64,000 nt of DNA from Candidatus Gastranaerophilales bacterium (GTDB lineage: Bacteria > Cyanobacteriota > Vampirovibrionia > Gastranaerophilales > Gastranaerophilaceae): the NCBI GenBank assembly GCA_944326475.1, contig CALVEC010000003.1, positions 62,001 through 126,000 of the forward strand. Direction: 5' to 3'. How positions within the stretch are numbered: the stretch's first letter is position 1; each line of letters opens with the position of its first letter. Position numbers and translations under genes: made by a program. Shown one piece after another: positions 40,590-49,591 of this stretch. Under the pieces are notes generated by a model. It was not told the DNA's origin. It ran no database searches and was given only the letters and a program-made list of their open reading frames with translations.

Positions 40590-42860
40590 TTATATAGCGA
40601 GAAAGTCTTCTTCTTTTGCCGGTCGTTCTTTTTTCAGACAATAGGCATTGTCGCCGCATACAACAATATAGTGGGTATGATTATCGAGATATTGTTCATT
40701 TGATATCAGTCGATATATCCAGCTCGTTTTGTCTTCAGCTTTATCTTTGTATTCTTCTATTATTTTGAGACAGGGATTTTCTTCATCTGAATATTTTATG
40801 AGCAGTTCAAAAAATGTTTTAAAATTGTTTTTTACTTCGGGGCTGCCCTCGTTTAAACACCACTGTATATCGCTAAAATTTTCAAACAAACGGTATTTTT
40901 TTACGTCATGATTTTGCGGATTTTGGGACACAGGCAGTGTGTAACAGTTATGGCGGTTTTTTTCAAAATCGTAGGCATTTTTACTGACGGATAAAATCGC
41001 CCGTCTAAACTCATTTGTTATGTTGTTAGTTTCATCAAAGCATTTCTTTAGTGCAGTTGAAAGTTTTTGCAAATCAATGGTAGGGCGGTTGTTTGAGATA
41101 AAATACTCAAATATGAATTTTAGATTGCCTTTTAACAGAATATTATTTTCTAATTCACATATAACACTTTCTAAATCAGGATTTTCGTGAATAAAATCTG
41201 ATTTTTGTTTTTCATGGATTTTAAACTGTTGTATTTTGTGTTTTTCTTCTTTTTCTTCTTTTGAGTCTTTTGCTTTATTTTCTATGTCTGAGGACAAGTT
41301 TTGCATAAATTCAGAAAAAGGCTCTGAGCTGTTTTTGTAATCTGATATTTTTTTTATTAAATTGAAGGGTTCTGTAAATCTTTGGTCCCTTATGTATTTA
41401 TCGCTTTTAAGTTTGGCTGTAGATAAGGTTATATAGTCAAGTGCTGTTAAGTTTCTGACAAATTTTATCCAGCCGGCAAAATCTTTTTCTGAAATATTAT
41501 CTTTTTCTTTTGTTTCTAAATAAAAAATTTGTGCAAAAAATAAGATATAATCAGAGTATGAATTGTTTTCTTTTAGAATCAATTCAAAAATGCTTTTTAG
41601 AGAATCGTTATTATTTTTAAATTCATAGTTGATTTTATTATTTTCAAGTATTTCTTTTATTTTATTCTCGTATTTTTTAGAAAGTTTATAAATGTTTTTA
41701 ATATTTTCAACGGTATTTTGTGCAAAATTTTGTAAATGAGTCTTTTTATCGGATTTTATATTTTCGTTCTCGAAAACATCTTTGAATATGTCAAAGAAGC
41801 TTTTGTTATTAAATATATCAAAAATGGCTCTGTCTAAGTATTTATTTTTGTCCGTGGCGTTGTAGGCATTTGTTATTTTGTTCAGAACTTTTGCGTAGTC
41901 TGTTTGTTTATAATCATCGAACTCTTTATTTGTTTCTGCAGAAGTTTTTAATACAGCTGCAATTATAATAAAAATATGAAAATCATCAATTTTCTTAATT
42001 GAGATGTCTGCGTTTTTTGAGGATTTTTCTATATTCCATAAAAATTTACTCCAATCAGTATCGATATTCTTTGAGAATTGTTCGGTGTCGGGGTAGTTCG
42101 TCATTTTCATCCATTTTAAGATTTGTGCTTTCAGGTTTTCATAACAGGTTAGGGCTTTACCCCGTGAGTTCATTTTTATGTATAAGTCATCGGATAAATT
42201 AAAATTTTCAATGTCTAAGAGATAAAAACTTATATTATTTAATTTTTTATATAAATTTTCAATGTCGCAGAATTTTTTGTGTATATCTTCCAATGTATTT
42301 AAACAAGCTGATACAGTGGGATCGGATATCCATTGGGGATGGAAAAAAAGCAAATTTTCTATAGTTTGTTTTAGTGATATATCTTTTTCAAATTTAAAAT
42401 TTTGTTCGGTTAGTTCTTCAAAAAACTCTCTTGTTGAAACTCTTGTTTCGTATGAAAATTTTTTGAGAAGATTGCAGTCTTGATAATCTTTTTTGTATGC
42501 ATACAAATACAGAAGAAAAAGCGTGGTCAATCGCTGTTGACCATCTAACGGTTCAAAAAAATTTTTTGTGTTTACATTTCCGTATACAAAATCCAGATTC
42601 AGTTCACTATCATTTATAATAGCTTCCTTTATGTTGCTCAAAAATTCTTGTCTTATGTTAGTTGCGATGGTATCTTCCCGTCCTTGCGCATAATCACGTT
42701 GTATAATCGGTATTTTTATTCCTCCGTATTTCTTCAGCAGCTGTAAAAATGTATACTTCTCTCCTGTAGCTGCATTTGATATATTTTGTTGTGTTTTATA
42801 TTCATTGCAAAATTTATCGAGTAGTATTTTTATTTCTGAATATAGTTCCTGTTTATTCAT
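40590..42860 (-). CDS. DUF262 family protein (candidate defence ATPase/nickase)
   Basis: The 756-residue protein has a DUF262 domain in the first 250 residues: IPIIQRDYAQGRED, then EPLDGQQRLTTLFLLYLYAY (DGQQR at 106-110) and KMNSRGKALTCYENLKAQIL. DUF262 is the ParB-like NTPase part of GmrS and related phage-defence proteins. The remaining 500 residues are helical and charged without a recognised nuclease motif, ending YIVVCGDNAYCLKKERPAKEED. It lies 200 bases downstream of a second DUF262 gene on the same strand, suggesting a two-component system. Confidence 0.85.
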   Translation of the reverse strand: MNKQELYSEIKILLDKFCNEYKTQQNISNAATGEKYTFLQLLKKYGGIKIPIIQRDYAQGREDTIATNIRQEFLSNIKEAIINDSELNLDFVYGNVNTKNFFEPLDGQQRLTTLFLLYLYAYKKDYQDCNLLKKFSYETRVSTREFFEELTEQNFKFEKDISLKQTIENLLFFHPQWISDPTVSACLNTLEDIHKKFCDIENLYKKLNNISFYLLDIENFNLSDDLYIKMNSRGKALTCYENLKAQILKWMKMTNYPDTEQFSKNIDTDWSKFLWNIEKSSKNADISIKKIDDFHIFIIIAAVLKTSAETNKEFDDYKQTDYAKVLNKITNAYNATDKNKYLDRAIFDIFNNKSFFDIFKDVFENENIKSDKKTHLQNFAQNTVENIKNIYKLSKKYENKIKEILENNKINYEFKNNNDSLKSIFELILKENNSYSDYILFFAQIFYLETKEKDNISEKDFAGWIKFVRNLTALDYITLSTAKLKSDKYIRDQRFTEPFNLIKKISDYKNSSEPFSEFMQNLSSDIENKAKDSKEEKEEKHKIQQFKIHEKQKSDFIHENPDLESVICELENNILLKGNLKFIFEYFISNNRPTIDLQKLSTALKKCFDETNNITNEFRRAILSVSKNAYDFEKNRHNCYTLPVSQNPQNHDVKKYRLFENFSDIQWCLNEGSPEVKNNFKTFFELLIKYSDEENPCLKIIEEYKDKAEDKTSWIYRLISNEQYLDNHTHYIVVCGDNAYCLKKERPAKEEDFLAI

Positions 42861-43060
42861 TGTTGCTTACCTTGCGTTGTTGAATTTATTTGAAAAATTG
42901 TCTGAGAGTGACTTCACTTTTAGAAGTGGTGCGCTGAGTGCAAGTGGCACCGAGTCTGACGTTTTGCACTCTGCCGAAGAAACAATTAAGTATCGTTTTT
43001 TTAGAGGGGAGCTGAGTGAGAAACGAAGTTTCTCCATGCCGTATAGTTATTTCATCGGGG
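42861..43060 (-). other. Structured spacer between the two DUF262 genes
   Basis: This gap holds three clear inverted repeats: CACTT/AAGTG (42915-42928), GAGTGCAA/TTGCACTC (42936-42971, 8 bp) and GAGAAAC/GTTTCTC (43018-43034, 7 bp with a GAA loop). A frame crosses it on the plus strand but looks accidental. It could be an RNA element, an interspersed repeat or an operator controlling the downstream gene. Confidence 0.55.
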
Positions 43061-44803
43061 TCAGTTGACTATATGAAATATCTCAAGCTTTTCTTTTATG
43101 TCGTTTGCATAATTCTCCATATCCTGCTTTTCCCATTTGTTGAGATTTTTTGCTTTGTCTGTGTAGTATTTTAAAAATACATTTCTTGTACAGGGCAAAA
43201 GAAATCTGATATTTTTTTGTTGGTTTGTATCGTCTTTTATTATACCTGTTTTATCGAGTTTTATTATTTCTTCCCGTTTAATTGGAAATATTCTGTTTTT
43301 GTACGAGCGGTTTGTAGTTTGGTCTAATAGAACCAGATTTGCCAGTGAATCTATTCTTTCATCATCAATTTCAATATTTTCAAGATATTTTTTGTTAATT
43401 TCTACATACAATTGCGAGAATTTTTCAAAGTAATCAAATGCTTTTTTTTCTATATTGTCTTTTAACAACTCAAAATTGTATTTGTTGTTAAGCGAATCAT
43501 AGTCAGACTCATTATCGGTTTTTAAAAAGTTTAAAGTGACATTAAGCCAGCATATCATGTCTTCTTTCTTTTTGGGGATTGCATCTCCGGCTGCGGATGC
43601 AATGTGCTCAATATCCCATTTCTCTTTCTTGTATAAATCAAACCGAAAAAAAGTTCTGCTTTGACATGCCGTCAGTATATTATGTAAAAGTAAAACCTTT
43701 CGTATTGTATTGTCGTTGTTACCTTTGGTGAGAGAGTCTAAAAAATCTGATAAGTCTTTCTTTTCTTCTTTTTTTAGTTCTTTTTTTATCATTTCATCCA
43801 GGGTGTTAAAAATTTCCTGTGATATTTTTTTATCAAATTCTTCTTTTGTTTTGATTGTATACAGGGAGTGGTACAAATTTTGTATGAGATTTTTATTTTG
43901 ATAAAAGATTTGAAGATAGCCTATTTTATTGTGCAGCTCACAGTCTTTAAACCATTCTTCGAGCCTGTAGAAACAGTGTTTTATTTTTGACCATTCCTTG
44001 TTAATAAAGTCGCTTTTGTCAGAGTAATTTTTGTATATTTCAAAATAAGAGTACCAGAGATTTTTGGGAGATTGGGTTATTAGATTTAGTATAAACGTAA
44101 TCCTGTTGTCTTTTTGTGCTTCATTGCTTAGAAAATACCAGAATGCATCGTTTTGCAGCTTTTTCTCTACATTATCCCATTCATTTGCAATCTCCAGCTG
44201 CCGAAGATATACAGATTCTGATACTTCATTTGGGAAATTTGACTTATTCAGAAAAAGTGCTTTTATCAGCTCGGCTTCTTTTAGTTCTATTTTTCCTACA
44301 TTCAACCTGCGAAATACATCTATTGCGTTTTCTTTCTCTGCTTCATACCAGATAAATTTTGTATGGTTTAATAATTTCTTTTCAAAGTCATCGTTGTAGG
44401 CAAAATTTTTAATTACATCATACGCTTCTTTTATATACGTGTCATTTAAACCGCAGCTGCTAATTTCAATATTTTCCGGATTGTTAAGGGCATTAGAGTC
44501 AAGATTTTTGTATTCCAGTTTAAAAAGGTTTTCATTTTGTTTCAGAAATTTAAGTATTAAAAAGATAGTCGTGAGACGCTGCTGCCCGTCTATGACTTCA
44601 TATCCGCATTCTGTTTCTTTTACGACTAAAGGTTGAAGACAATACCAGGGGGCAATTCCGTTTTTACCGGTCAAATCGAATTGGTCAATGTCCTCAAGTA
44701 ATGTTTGGACTTCTTCTTTTGTCCACCTGTAGCCCCTCTGGTAATCGGGAATATAAAAAGTCAGTTCTTGGAGTTCACTTATTGTCTTTAGATAGATTGT
44801 CAT
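43061..44803 (-). CDS. DUF262-DUF1524 protein (GmrSD-like candidate restriction factor)
   Basis: The 580-residue protein starts with a DUF262 domain (FYIPDYQRGYRW at 16-27, EVIDGQQRLTTIFLILKFL at 69-87, DVFRRLNVGKIELKEAELIKALF). It ends with a DUF1524-like HNH nuclease region: WDIEHIASAAGD provides the histidine, and SLANLVLLDQTTNRSYKNRIFP the later Asn-rich motif. This is the GmrSD layout, known for cutting modified phage DNA. The usual HxxP reads HIAS. It is the upstream gene of the pair. Defence is inferred from family knowledge. Confidence 0.85.
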   Translation of the reverse strand: MTIYLKTISELQELTFYIPDYQRGYRWTKEEVQTLLEDIDQFDLTGKNGIAPWYCLQPLVVKETECGYEVIDGQQRLTTIFLILKFLKQNENLFKLEYKNLDSNALNNPENIEISSCGLNDTYIKEAYDVIKNFAYNDDFEKKLLNHTKFIWYEAEKENAIDVFRRLNVGKIELKEAELIKALFLNKSNFPNEVSESVYLRQLEIANEWDNVEKKLQNDAFWYFLSNEAQKDNRITFILNLITQSPKNLWYSYFEIYKNYSDKSDFINKEWSKIKHCFYRLEEWFKDCELHNKIGYLQIFYQNKNLIQNLYHSLYTIKTKEEFDKKISQEIFNTLDEMIKKELKKEEKKDLSDFLDSLTKGNNDNTIRKVLLLHNILTACQSRTFFRFDLYKKEKWDIEHIASAAGDAIPKKKEDMICWLNVTLNFLKTDNESDYDSLNNKYNFELLKDNIEKKAFDYFEKFSQLYVEINKKYLENIEIDDERIDSLANLVLLDQTTNRSYKNRIFPIKREEIIKLDKTGIIKDDTNQQKNIRFLLPCTRNVFLKYYTDKAKNLNKWEKQDMENYANDIKEKLEIFHIVN

Positions 44804-44865
44804 GAGCTTTTGTTTTTATAGTTACGCATTACATATTGTATCATATTTTTCCGGGGTCGGGGCGG

Positions 44866-45597
44866 TTAGATTTTTGGTGTGTTACACAATTTTTTTAAAT
44901 GTTCAATATAAAACCCTACGATTTCTACCATTGCATGGAGAAGCAGCGCTGTTACTTCCGTTTCATCTTTCCAATCTCTGAACCCGCATTTTGGAGGCAG
45001 TGCAGCCAGGGGATTTTCCGGAAAAGACCTGCAAATTGAGGGGCGGTTTTCATAGTCGGTGCACAAACCGTCTTTTCCAAGTTTCGGGCAATGATAAAAT
45101 TGTATATTTTCATCAAATTTATCTTCAAGCAATGCAACGTATTCCGGATAAATTTGTCTTGGAATGTCGTTGTTTTCATAAGGAATAAAAGTTTCGACAA
45201 ATTCTTTTGCAAATTTATCGCCGTTTTTTGCCTTTTCCTTTAGTTCTTCGTATGTGAACTCCGAGCTTGCCATTCTGCAGCAAGATGCACAGCGTGCACA
45301 TTCGTAATTTTTTCTTTTGCTGTTCATCTGTTGGATTTTTAAGTAAATATCTTTTGAAATCTGTTCACAAAGCTTTTTAAGCGATGCTTTTTGCCAGTTT
45401 TTGTAATTGCAGTTTTCCGGAAAAGATTGGAACAGAGATATTTTTGAAAATTCTATGCTGCAATTTTTTGTGCAATTAGTGCAGAGATAGTTTTTCTTTA
45501 ACATTTCAAGCTGTGCATCTATTGCATTTCTTGCTTGCAAAAAAACTGTTTTGTAAACTTCTTTGGTTTTGTTTAAATCCCTTTGTAATTCTTCCAT
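44866..45597 (-). CDS. YkgJ family cysteine-cluster protein
   Basis: The 243-residue protein has an N-terminal helix and a cysteine set (CTNCTKNCSI). The YkgJ core follows: ECARCASCCRMASSEFTYEEL, then YHCPKLGKDGLCTDYENRPSICRSFPENP and PPKCGFRDW. The CxxCxxCC pattern with later cysteines suggests bound zinc or an Fe-S cluster. The family has no settled function. A second, shorter member is at 48869-49474. It follows the DUF262 pair on the same strand, separated by 60 bases. Confidence 0.8.
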   Translation of the reverse strand: MEELQRDLNKTKEVYKTVFLQARNAIDAQLEMLKKNYLCTNCTKNCSIEFSKISLFQSFPENCNYKNWQKASLKKLCEQISKDIYLKIQQMNSKRKNYECARCASCCRMASSEFTYEELKEKAKNGDKFAKEFVETFIPYENNDIPRQIYPEYVALLEDKFDENIQFYHCPKLGKDGLCTDYENRPSICRSFPENPLAALPPKCGFRDWKDETEVTALLLHAMVEIVGFYIEHLKKLCNTPKI

Positions 45598-45631
45598 TTA
45601 AAAATCCTCTGCTACACTATAACACAAACAG

Positions 45632-45660
45632 TTTACGCTTTAAAAAAAATATGCTAAAAT
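45632..45660 (+). promoter_or_regulatory. Promoter of the secreted cysteine-rich protein gene
   Basis: TTTACG (45632-45637) and TAAAAT (45655-45660) with a 17-base spacer, 30 bases before the start codon. The boxes are moderate matches to the housekeeping consensus. Confidence 0.5.
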
Positions 45661-45690
45661 CGGTTAGTGTTTTATTATGAGGAATTAAAG

Positions 45691-46152
45691 ATGAAGAAGG
45701 TTGTTGTTGCATCAATTTTACTGTTTTTTGGATGTCAGCTGCTGCCGGTTTTTGCAAACGAAGTTGAAGAAATTTTCGCGGAAGTAAATCCCGACGGTTA
45801 CGGAAAATATGAATGTCCGGATGATACTTACAAGGAAGTCTTTAAATCCAAAATAGAACCTTGTGCTGTAGCAAGAGACAAATTTGGCGGCGGTGCATAT
45901 GGCGGCGTCGGCTGCAGTCTTGATAAAAAAGAACTGGTGAACCGTATCAGAGACGGGAAATGCGAATTTTTTGAATATGAACACTATCGCTGCAGCGCTG
46001 AAAATCAGGAATGCACAATGGTTGTCCGCTCTGACGGAAAAGGATATTACTCCTGCTCCCACAAAAAAGGACAGAGAACTCATTATTCTCATCAAAAATT
46101 TGATGATGCAACAGAATATCTTAACACCTGGAAATGCATCAAAGAGGAATAA
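45691..46152 (+). CDS. Secreted cysteine-rich protein of unknown function
   Basis: The protein has about 153 residues with a signal peptide (MKKVVVASILLFFGCQLLPV, cut after VFA). The mature part contains eight cysteines (YECPDDTY, EPCAVARD, VGCSLDKK, GKCEFFE, YRCSAENQECTM, YSCSHKK, WKCIKEE), probably forming disulfides in the periplasm. No family is recognised. The ATG at 45691 is chosen for the signal peptide and the GAGGAA upstream; an in-frame GTG lies at 45667. It has its own promoter. Confidence 0.7.
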   Translation: MKKVVVASILLFFGCQLLPVFANEVEEIFAEVNPDGYGKYECPDDTYKEVFKSKIEPCAVARDKFGGGAYGGVGCSLDKKELVNRIRDGKCEFFEYEHYRCSAENQECTMVVRSDGKGYYSCSHKKGQRTHYSHQKFDDATEYLNTWKCIKEE

Positions 46153-46163
46153 TCAGTCTGTCT

Positions 46164-47345
46164 TTAATATTGCGGGTTTGTGAACATGAACTGCTGCGGA
46201 TATTGGTTCATATTAAAACCGCCGCCCATGAACATATTCTGATTCATGTTCATATTATTAATGTAATTTCCTGTGTTGTAAAGTGTGTAGTTCATCAAAG
46301 CTCTGGTTTGCGGATCAATTGTGTTGTTTGAGTAATAGGGATTTGTTCCCATATTGTAATATGGATTGGAATTTGAATTATTAATCAGGTTTTGGAAATA
46401 ATTTACTGCGCCAACCATATTGCTTAATGAGTTCACGGTATTAACCCCTGCGTCAATTGCTTTTTTCCAGTCATTAAAAAATGAAAACTTGCCATTATTT
46501 TCTGAATTTTCTGCCGAATCTGACGAGTCGGAGGTGCCTGACGAACCGGAAGTGTTTGAATCAGCTTGTATCTGCTTAAGTTTAACTTTTGTTTGTTCGT
46601 AGGTAGTTCTTGTTGACTTTTCATTTTGTTCTGCCATTTTAAGTTTCTTTTCGGCAATTGTGCAGTTGTTTTGCGCTTCCTGAAATGTCAACTCGGCATT
46701 TTCTTCATTGGTTTGTGCTGTTTCAAGCGCCTCTTTTGCTGCTTCTAATTCTTCTTGTGCTTTTTTTAGTTCTGTTTCCGCTCTGTTAACTTTTGATGTT
46801 TGGGTAGAAATTTGTGAAGCAATCTGCGCTTTCTGTTCTTCGGGTGCGGAATCGTACTGTCGTTTCAAGTCCTCCAGACTTTGTTTCTCATTGTCATAAT
46901 TACTCTGCGCTGTTTTTACTGATTGCTCGCAGGTGTTTACGTTTTTCTTTGCTTTTATTGTTTCATTTTTTGCTTTTGTATATGCAATTTCACTGTTGTC
47001 TTTTTCATTCAACGCTTTGTCCATAGCTGTATTTGCGGTTTCGGTTTGGCTCTGGGCATCTTCGTAAGAAGATTTTGCAGAATTAACATTGTCTTTTGCT
47101 ATACGTTCTTTTTCTGATTTATCCTCTACACTGTCCGGTGCATCTATATCAATATCTGAGCTTTCTTCAGATTGCGTTTGTACTTCAACAGTGTCCTGAT
47201 TGCGGTTTTCTGTGACAGCTCCGTTGTTGCCGTATACTTGAATATCTTCGGCAGAGTTCTGTTGCTTTTGTCCGACTCTTTGTACATCACCTGTTCCGGT
47301 TGCGCCTGTGACAGGTTTTCTTAATGTAATCTCATTGCCGCTCAT
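46164..47345 (-). CDS. Coiled-coil protein with Asn/Met/Tyr-rich tail
   Basis: The 393-residue protein has four parts: a polar N-terminus (1-80); a long coiled coil with Ala/Glu/Lys heptads (about 80-255, such as AETELKKAQEELEAAKEALETAQ); a Ser-rich break and hydrophobic helix (DAGVNTVNSLSNMVGAVNYF); and a low-complexity tail rich in Asn, Met, Tyr and Gly. No signal peptide is seen. The tail resembles aggregation-prone or filament-forming segments. The start MSGNEITLRKPVTGATGTG is supported by CAGGAGAG upstream. Function unknown. Confidence 0.7.
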   Translation of the reverse strand: MSGNEITLRKPVTGATGTGDVQRVGQKQQNSAEDIQVYGNNGAVTENRNQDTVEVQTQSEESSDIDIDAPDSVEDKSEKERIAKDNVNSAKSSYEDAQSQTETANTAMDKALNEKDNSEIAYTKAKNETIKAKKNVNTCEQSVKTAQSNYDNEKQSLEDLKRQYDSAPEEQKAQIASQISTQTSKVNRAETELKKAQEELEAAKEALETAQTNEENAELTFQEAQNNCTIAEKKLKMAEQNEKSTRTTYEQTKVKLKQIQADSNTSGSSGTSDSSDSAENSENNGKFSFFNDWKKAIDAGVNTVNSLSNMVGAVNYFQNLINNSNSNPYYNMGTNPYYSNNTIDPQTRALMNYTLYNTGNYINNMNMNQNMFMGGGFNMNQYPQQFMFTNPQY

Positions 47346-47451
47346 ATTCTCTCTCCTGAAATTCTCTCTTATATTTATATAAAGAGTTTGGAAATATAAA
47401 TATTGACAAAATATATATTTGGTATATAAAATATTTACAAAAGTTTACAAA

Positions 47452-48726
47452 TTATTGTTTTAATCTTGCAAGCTCATGATGGTTTTGATGTTTAGATTTT
47501 ATTAGATTTTTCAAAATAGATTTAGCTTTATCAAGCTGCGGGTCTTTATTTTTCAAAAAATCCTGTTCTGTGTATGCAACCGTGTAATCCGGAGTGATGC
47601 CGTTTTTATTGAGGTCATGACCTTTCGGAGTTAAATATTTAGCGATGGTAAGGTTTAGTCCTGTTTCGTTAGGCAGCGGTATTATCCTTTGTATCATTGC
47701 TTTTCCGAATGTACGTTCACCGACAAGTATGGCTTTTTTGTTTTCTTTTAACGCAGCACCAAGAATTTCTGATGCACTTGCCGAGGACTGGTCTACAAGT
47801 ATAACAACAGGTTTGTTTATAGAGTATGGCTTTTTCTGAGCATCTATGTCGGAGCGCTGTTTGTTTCTGTCAACAATACTTACAATGTGCCCCTCTGTCA
47901 GGAACATATCAGCTATAAAAACGGCGTTAGGCATAAGACCGCCCGTATTTCCTCTTAAATCCATAATCAAACCTTCACAGTTTTGAATTTTTGTGAGAGC
48001 TTCTATAAATTCCTTTGTTACATCACCGCTTATAAAGCTGCTTATTTGTACATAACCTATTGTTTTATCAAGGATTTTTGTTTTAACACTTTTTATTTTT
48101 ATTTCACGACGTGTAATATTTTTTGTCAGCTTTTTTTTGTCTCTTTGAAGTTCTATTTTAACGGATTCACCTTCTTTGCCTCGAATGAGGGCAGCCACGT
48201 CGCTTACGGTCTTGCCTCTGACTTCTTTCCCGTTGACACTGAGGATTATATCGCCGGATTTTAAACCGTTTTCCTCTGCCGGTGTGTCTTCAACAACACT
48301 AACAATGAGAACATTTCCGTCGAGTGCAATAATATTTACTCCGATACCTGTAATTTTTGCGTCAATACTTGTTGTTTGTTCTCTGTATTCTTCTTTGTCC
48401 AAAAATTGAGTATAGGGGTCGTTTAGACTGGCTATCATTGAGTCAATTGCAACATTTGCATCATCTTGTGTTTTTATTTTGTCAACATATCGTTTGTTCC
48501 ATCTTGACCAGTCCTGATTGTTCATTGTCGGGTCGTAATATTTGCTTCTTGCTATACGCCAGGTTTTTAAAAACAGCCTTTTGGGATCTGTGGACTGACG
48601 GTTTATTAAAAACGAAGCATTAGCTGAAATATCCTGGTTGTTTTGCTGTGATTGCGTGGATAAGTAGTTGAACAGGATAAAACTCAGTATAAAAATTATT
48701 ATCAGATATACGGTTTTTTTGTACAT
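47452..48726 (-). CDS. ctpA: C-terminal processing peptidase (S41A, CtpA-like)
   Basis: The protein has about 424 residues: an N-terminal membrane anchor (VYLIIIFILSFILFNYL), a PDZ domain (GIGVNIIALDGNVLIVSVVEDTPAEENGLKSGDIILSVNG) and an S41 protease domain. Catalytic Ser is in VDQSSASASEILGAAL and Lys in GERTFGKAMIQ. It cuts non-polar C-terminal tails of periplasmic proteins. The ATG at 48726 puts the anchor at the N-terminus; an in-frame TTG at 48783 is less likely. It stands alone in this gap. Confidence 0.92.
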   Translation of the reverse strand: MYKKTVYLIIIFILSFILFNYLSTQSQQNNQDISANASFLINRQSTDPKRLFLKTWRIARSKYYDPTMNNQDWSRWNKRYVDKIKTQDDANVAIDSMIASLNDPYTQFLDKEEYREQTTSIDAKITGIGVNIIALDGNVLIVSVVEDTPAEENGLKSGDIILSVNGKEVRGKTVSDVAALIRGKEGESVKIELQRDKKKLTKNITRREIKIKSVKTKILDKTIGYVQISSFISGDVTKEFIEALTKIQNCEGLIMDLRGNTGGLMPNAVFIADMFLTEGHIVSIVDRNKQRSDIDAQKKPYSINKPVVILVDQSSASASEILGAALKENKKAILVGERTFGKAMIQRIIPLPNETGLNLTIAKYLTPKGHDLNKNGITPDYTVAYTEQDFLKNKDPQLDKAKSILKNLIKSKHQNHHELARLKQ

Positions 48727-48868
48727 AAATTGTGTCTTTTGTTTTACTGAATTAATTAAAGCTTCAAAACAAATTTCTTGCAATAAACAAATGTATGAAT
48801 TTTTGCATAATAAAACGAAACGTATAATTTGTTTGCAAATAACAGTCCGGTTGTTTTTGCTTAATGTA

Positions 48869-49474
48869 CTACCAGAATTGAGCGCCGTATTTTTCCCAGG
48901 GTTTTATTCTGTCTTTTATAAGCTGTTTTAGTTCAGCTGCGGTCGCATTTCTTGTCGGAATAACATAATCAGGCGGAAGCAAATCAAGTTCCAGCATGTA
49001 TTCTTTAAGTTTTCTGACTGTTTCTTTTACTCTCTCTTTTTGCATAAACTGCCATCCTTTAAAACCGCAGCCAGGCGGAAATATAGACCAGCCGTTTCTG
49101 GGGGCGCGTCTGCAGCAGTCCGGTCTGGTTGCATGAATTGCACAGGTGTTTTGTTCTGTGAGATGGGGGCAATAATAAAATGTTACTTTGGATATATCAA
49201 AACCTTCTTTTCGGCTTAACACCTCAAGGATATTGTTTACATGATCAGGTACAGCTGCTCTTGCTGCATCAATAGACGGATAACGTTTGAAAACTTCAAC
49301 AAAGACTTTAGCTTCTTCCTGCCCTTCTTTTGCAAGAGCGACGAGTTCCTCATGCGTGTAAGGGGTGGTAATCGCCTTACAACATTTTCCGCACATTTTG
49401 CACAGATGTTGAGGAAATTCGTCTTGTATTGAATAATCCTCGCAGTCTGTATTATTTGATATGTGAATATCCAT
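48869..49474 (-). CDS. YkgJ family cysteine-cluster protein
   Basis: The protein has about 201 residues with a YkgJ core: LCKMCGKCCKAITTPYTHEELVALAKEG, then YYCPHLTEQNTCAIHATRPDCCRRAPRNGW and PPGCGFKGW. It is a shorter relative of the protein at 44866-45597, keeping the same cysteine and PP(K/G)CGF motifs. Metal or Fe-S binding is likely; function unknown. The ATG at 49474 is preferred over a TTG at 49498. It is divergent from the nucleotidyltransferase gene. Confidence 0.8.
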   Translation of the reverse strand: MDIHISNNTDCEDYSIQDEFPQHLCKMCGKCCKAITTPYTHEELVALAKEGQEEAKVFVEVFKRYPSIDAARAAVPDHVNNILEVLSRKEGFDISKVTFYYCPHLTEQNTCAIHATRPDCCRRAPRNGWSIFPPGCGFKGWQFMQKERVKETVRKLKEYMLELDLLPPDYVIPTRNATAAELKQLIKDRIKPWEKYGAQFW

Positions 49475-49591
49475 ATTTCTATTATAGAGACAGTTCAAGT
49501 TTTTTACAATATTGAAAATAGTGGAAATTTATATTAAAATTTAATAAATTGCACAGCATAAAGATTATGTGCAGCAACAGGGAGTGTTTAA

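Noticed and set aside
42941-42957. 15-base match to the tail of the S. pyogenes tracrRNA (AAGTGGCACCGAGTC)
   Set aside because: No Cas9 or repeat array is in the window, the second half of the tracr hairpin is missing, and the 15 bases sit in a different stem. It is probably coincidence.
42805-43068. 87-residue plus-strand frame across the DUF262 spacer
   Set aside because: It begins inside the antisense of a DUF262 gene, has no ribosome binding site, and the spacer is better explained by inverted repeats.
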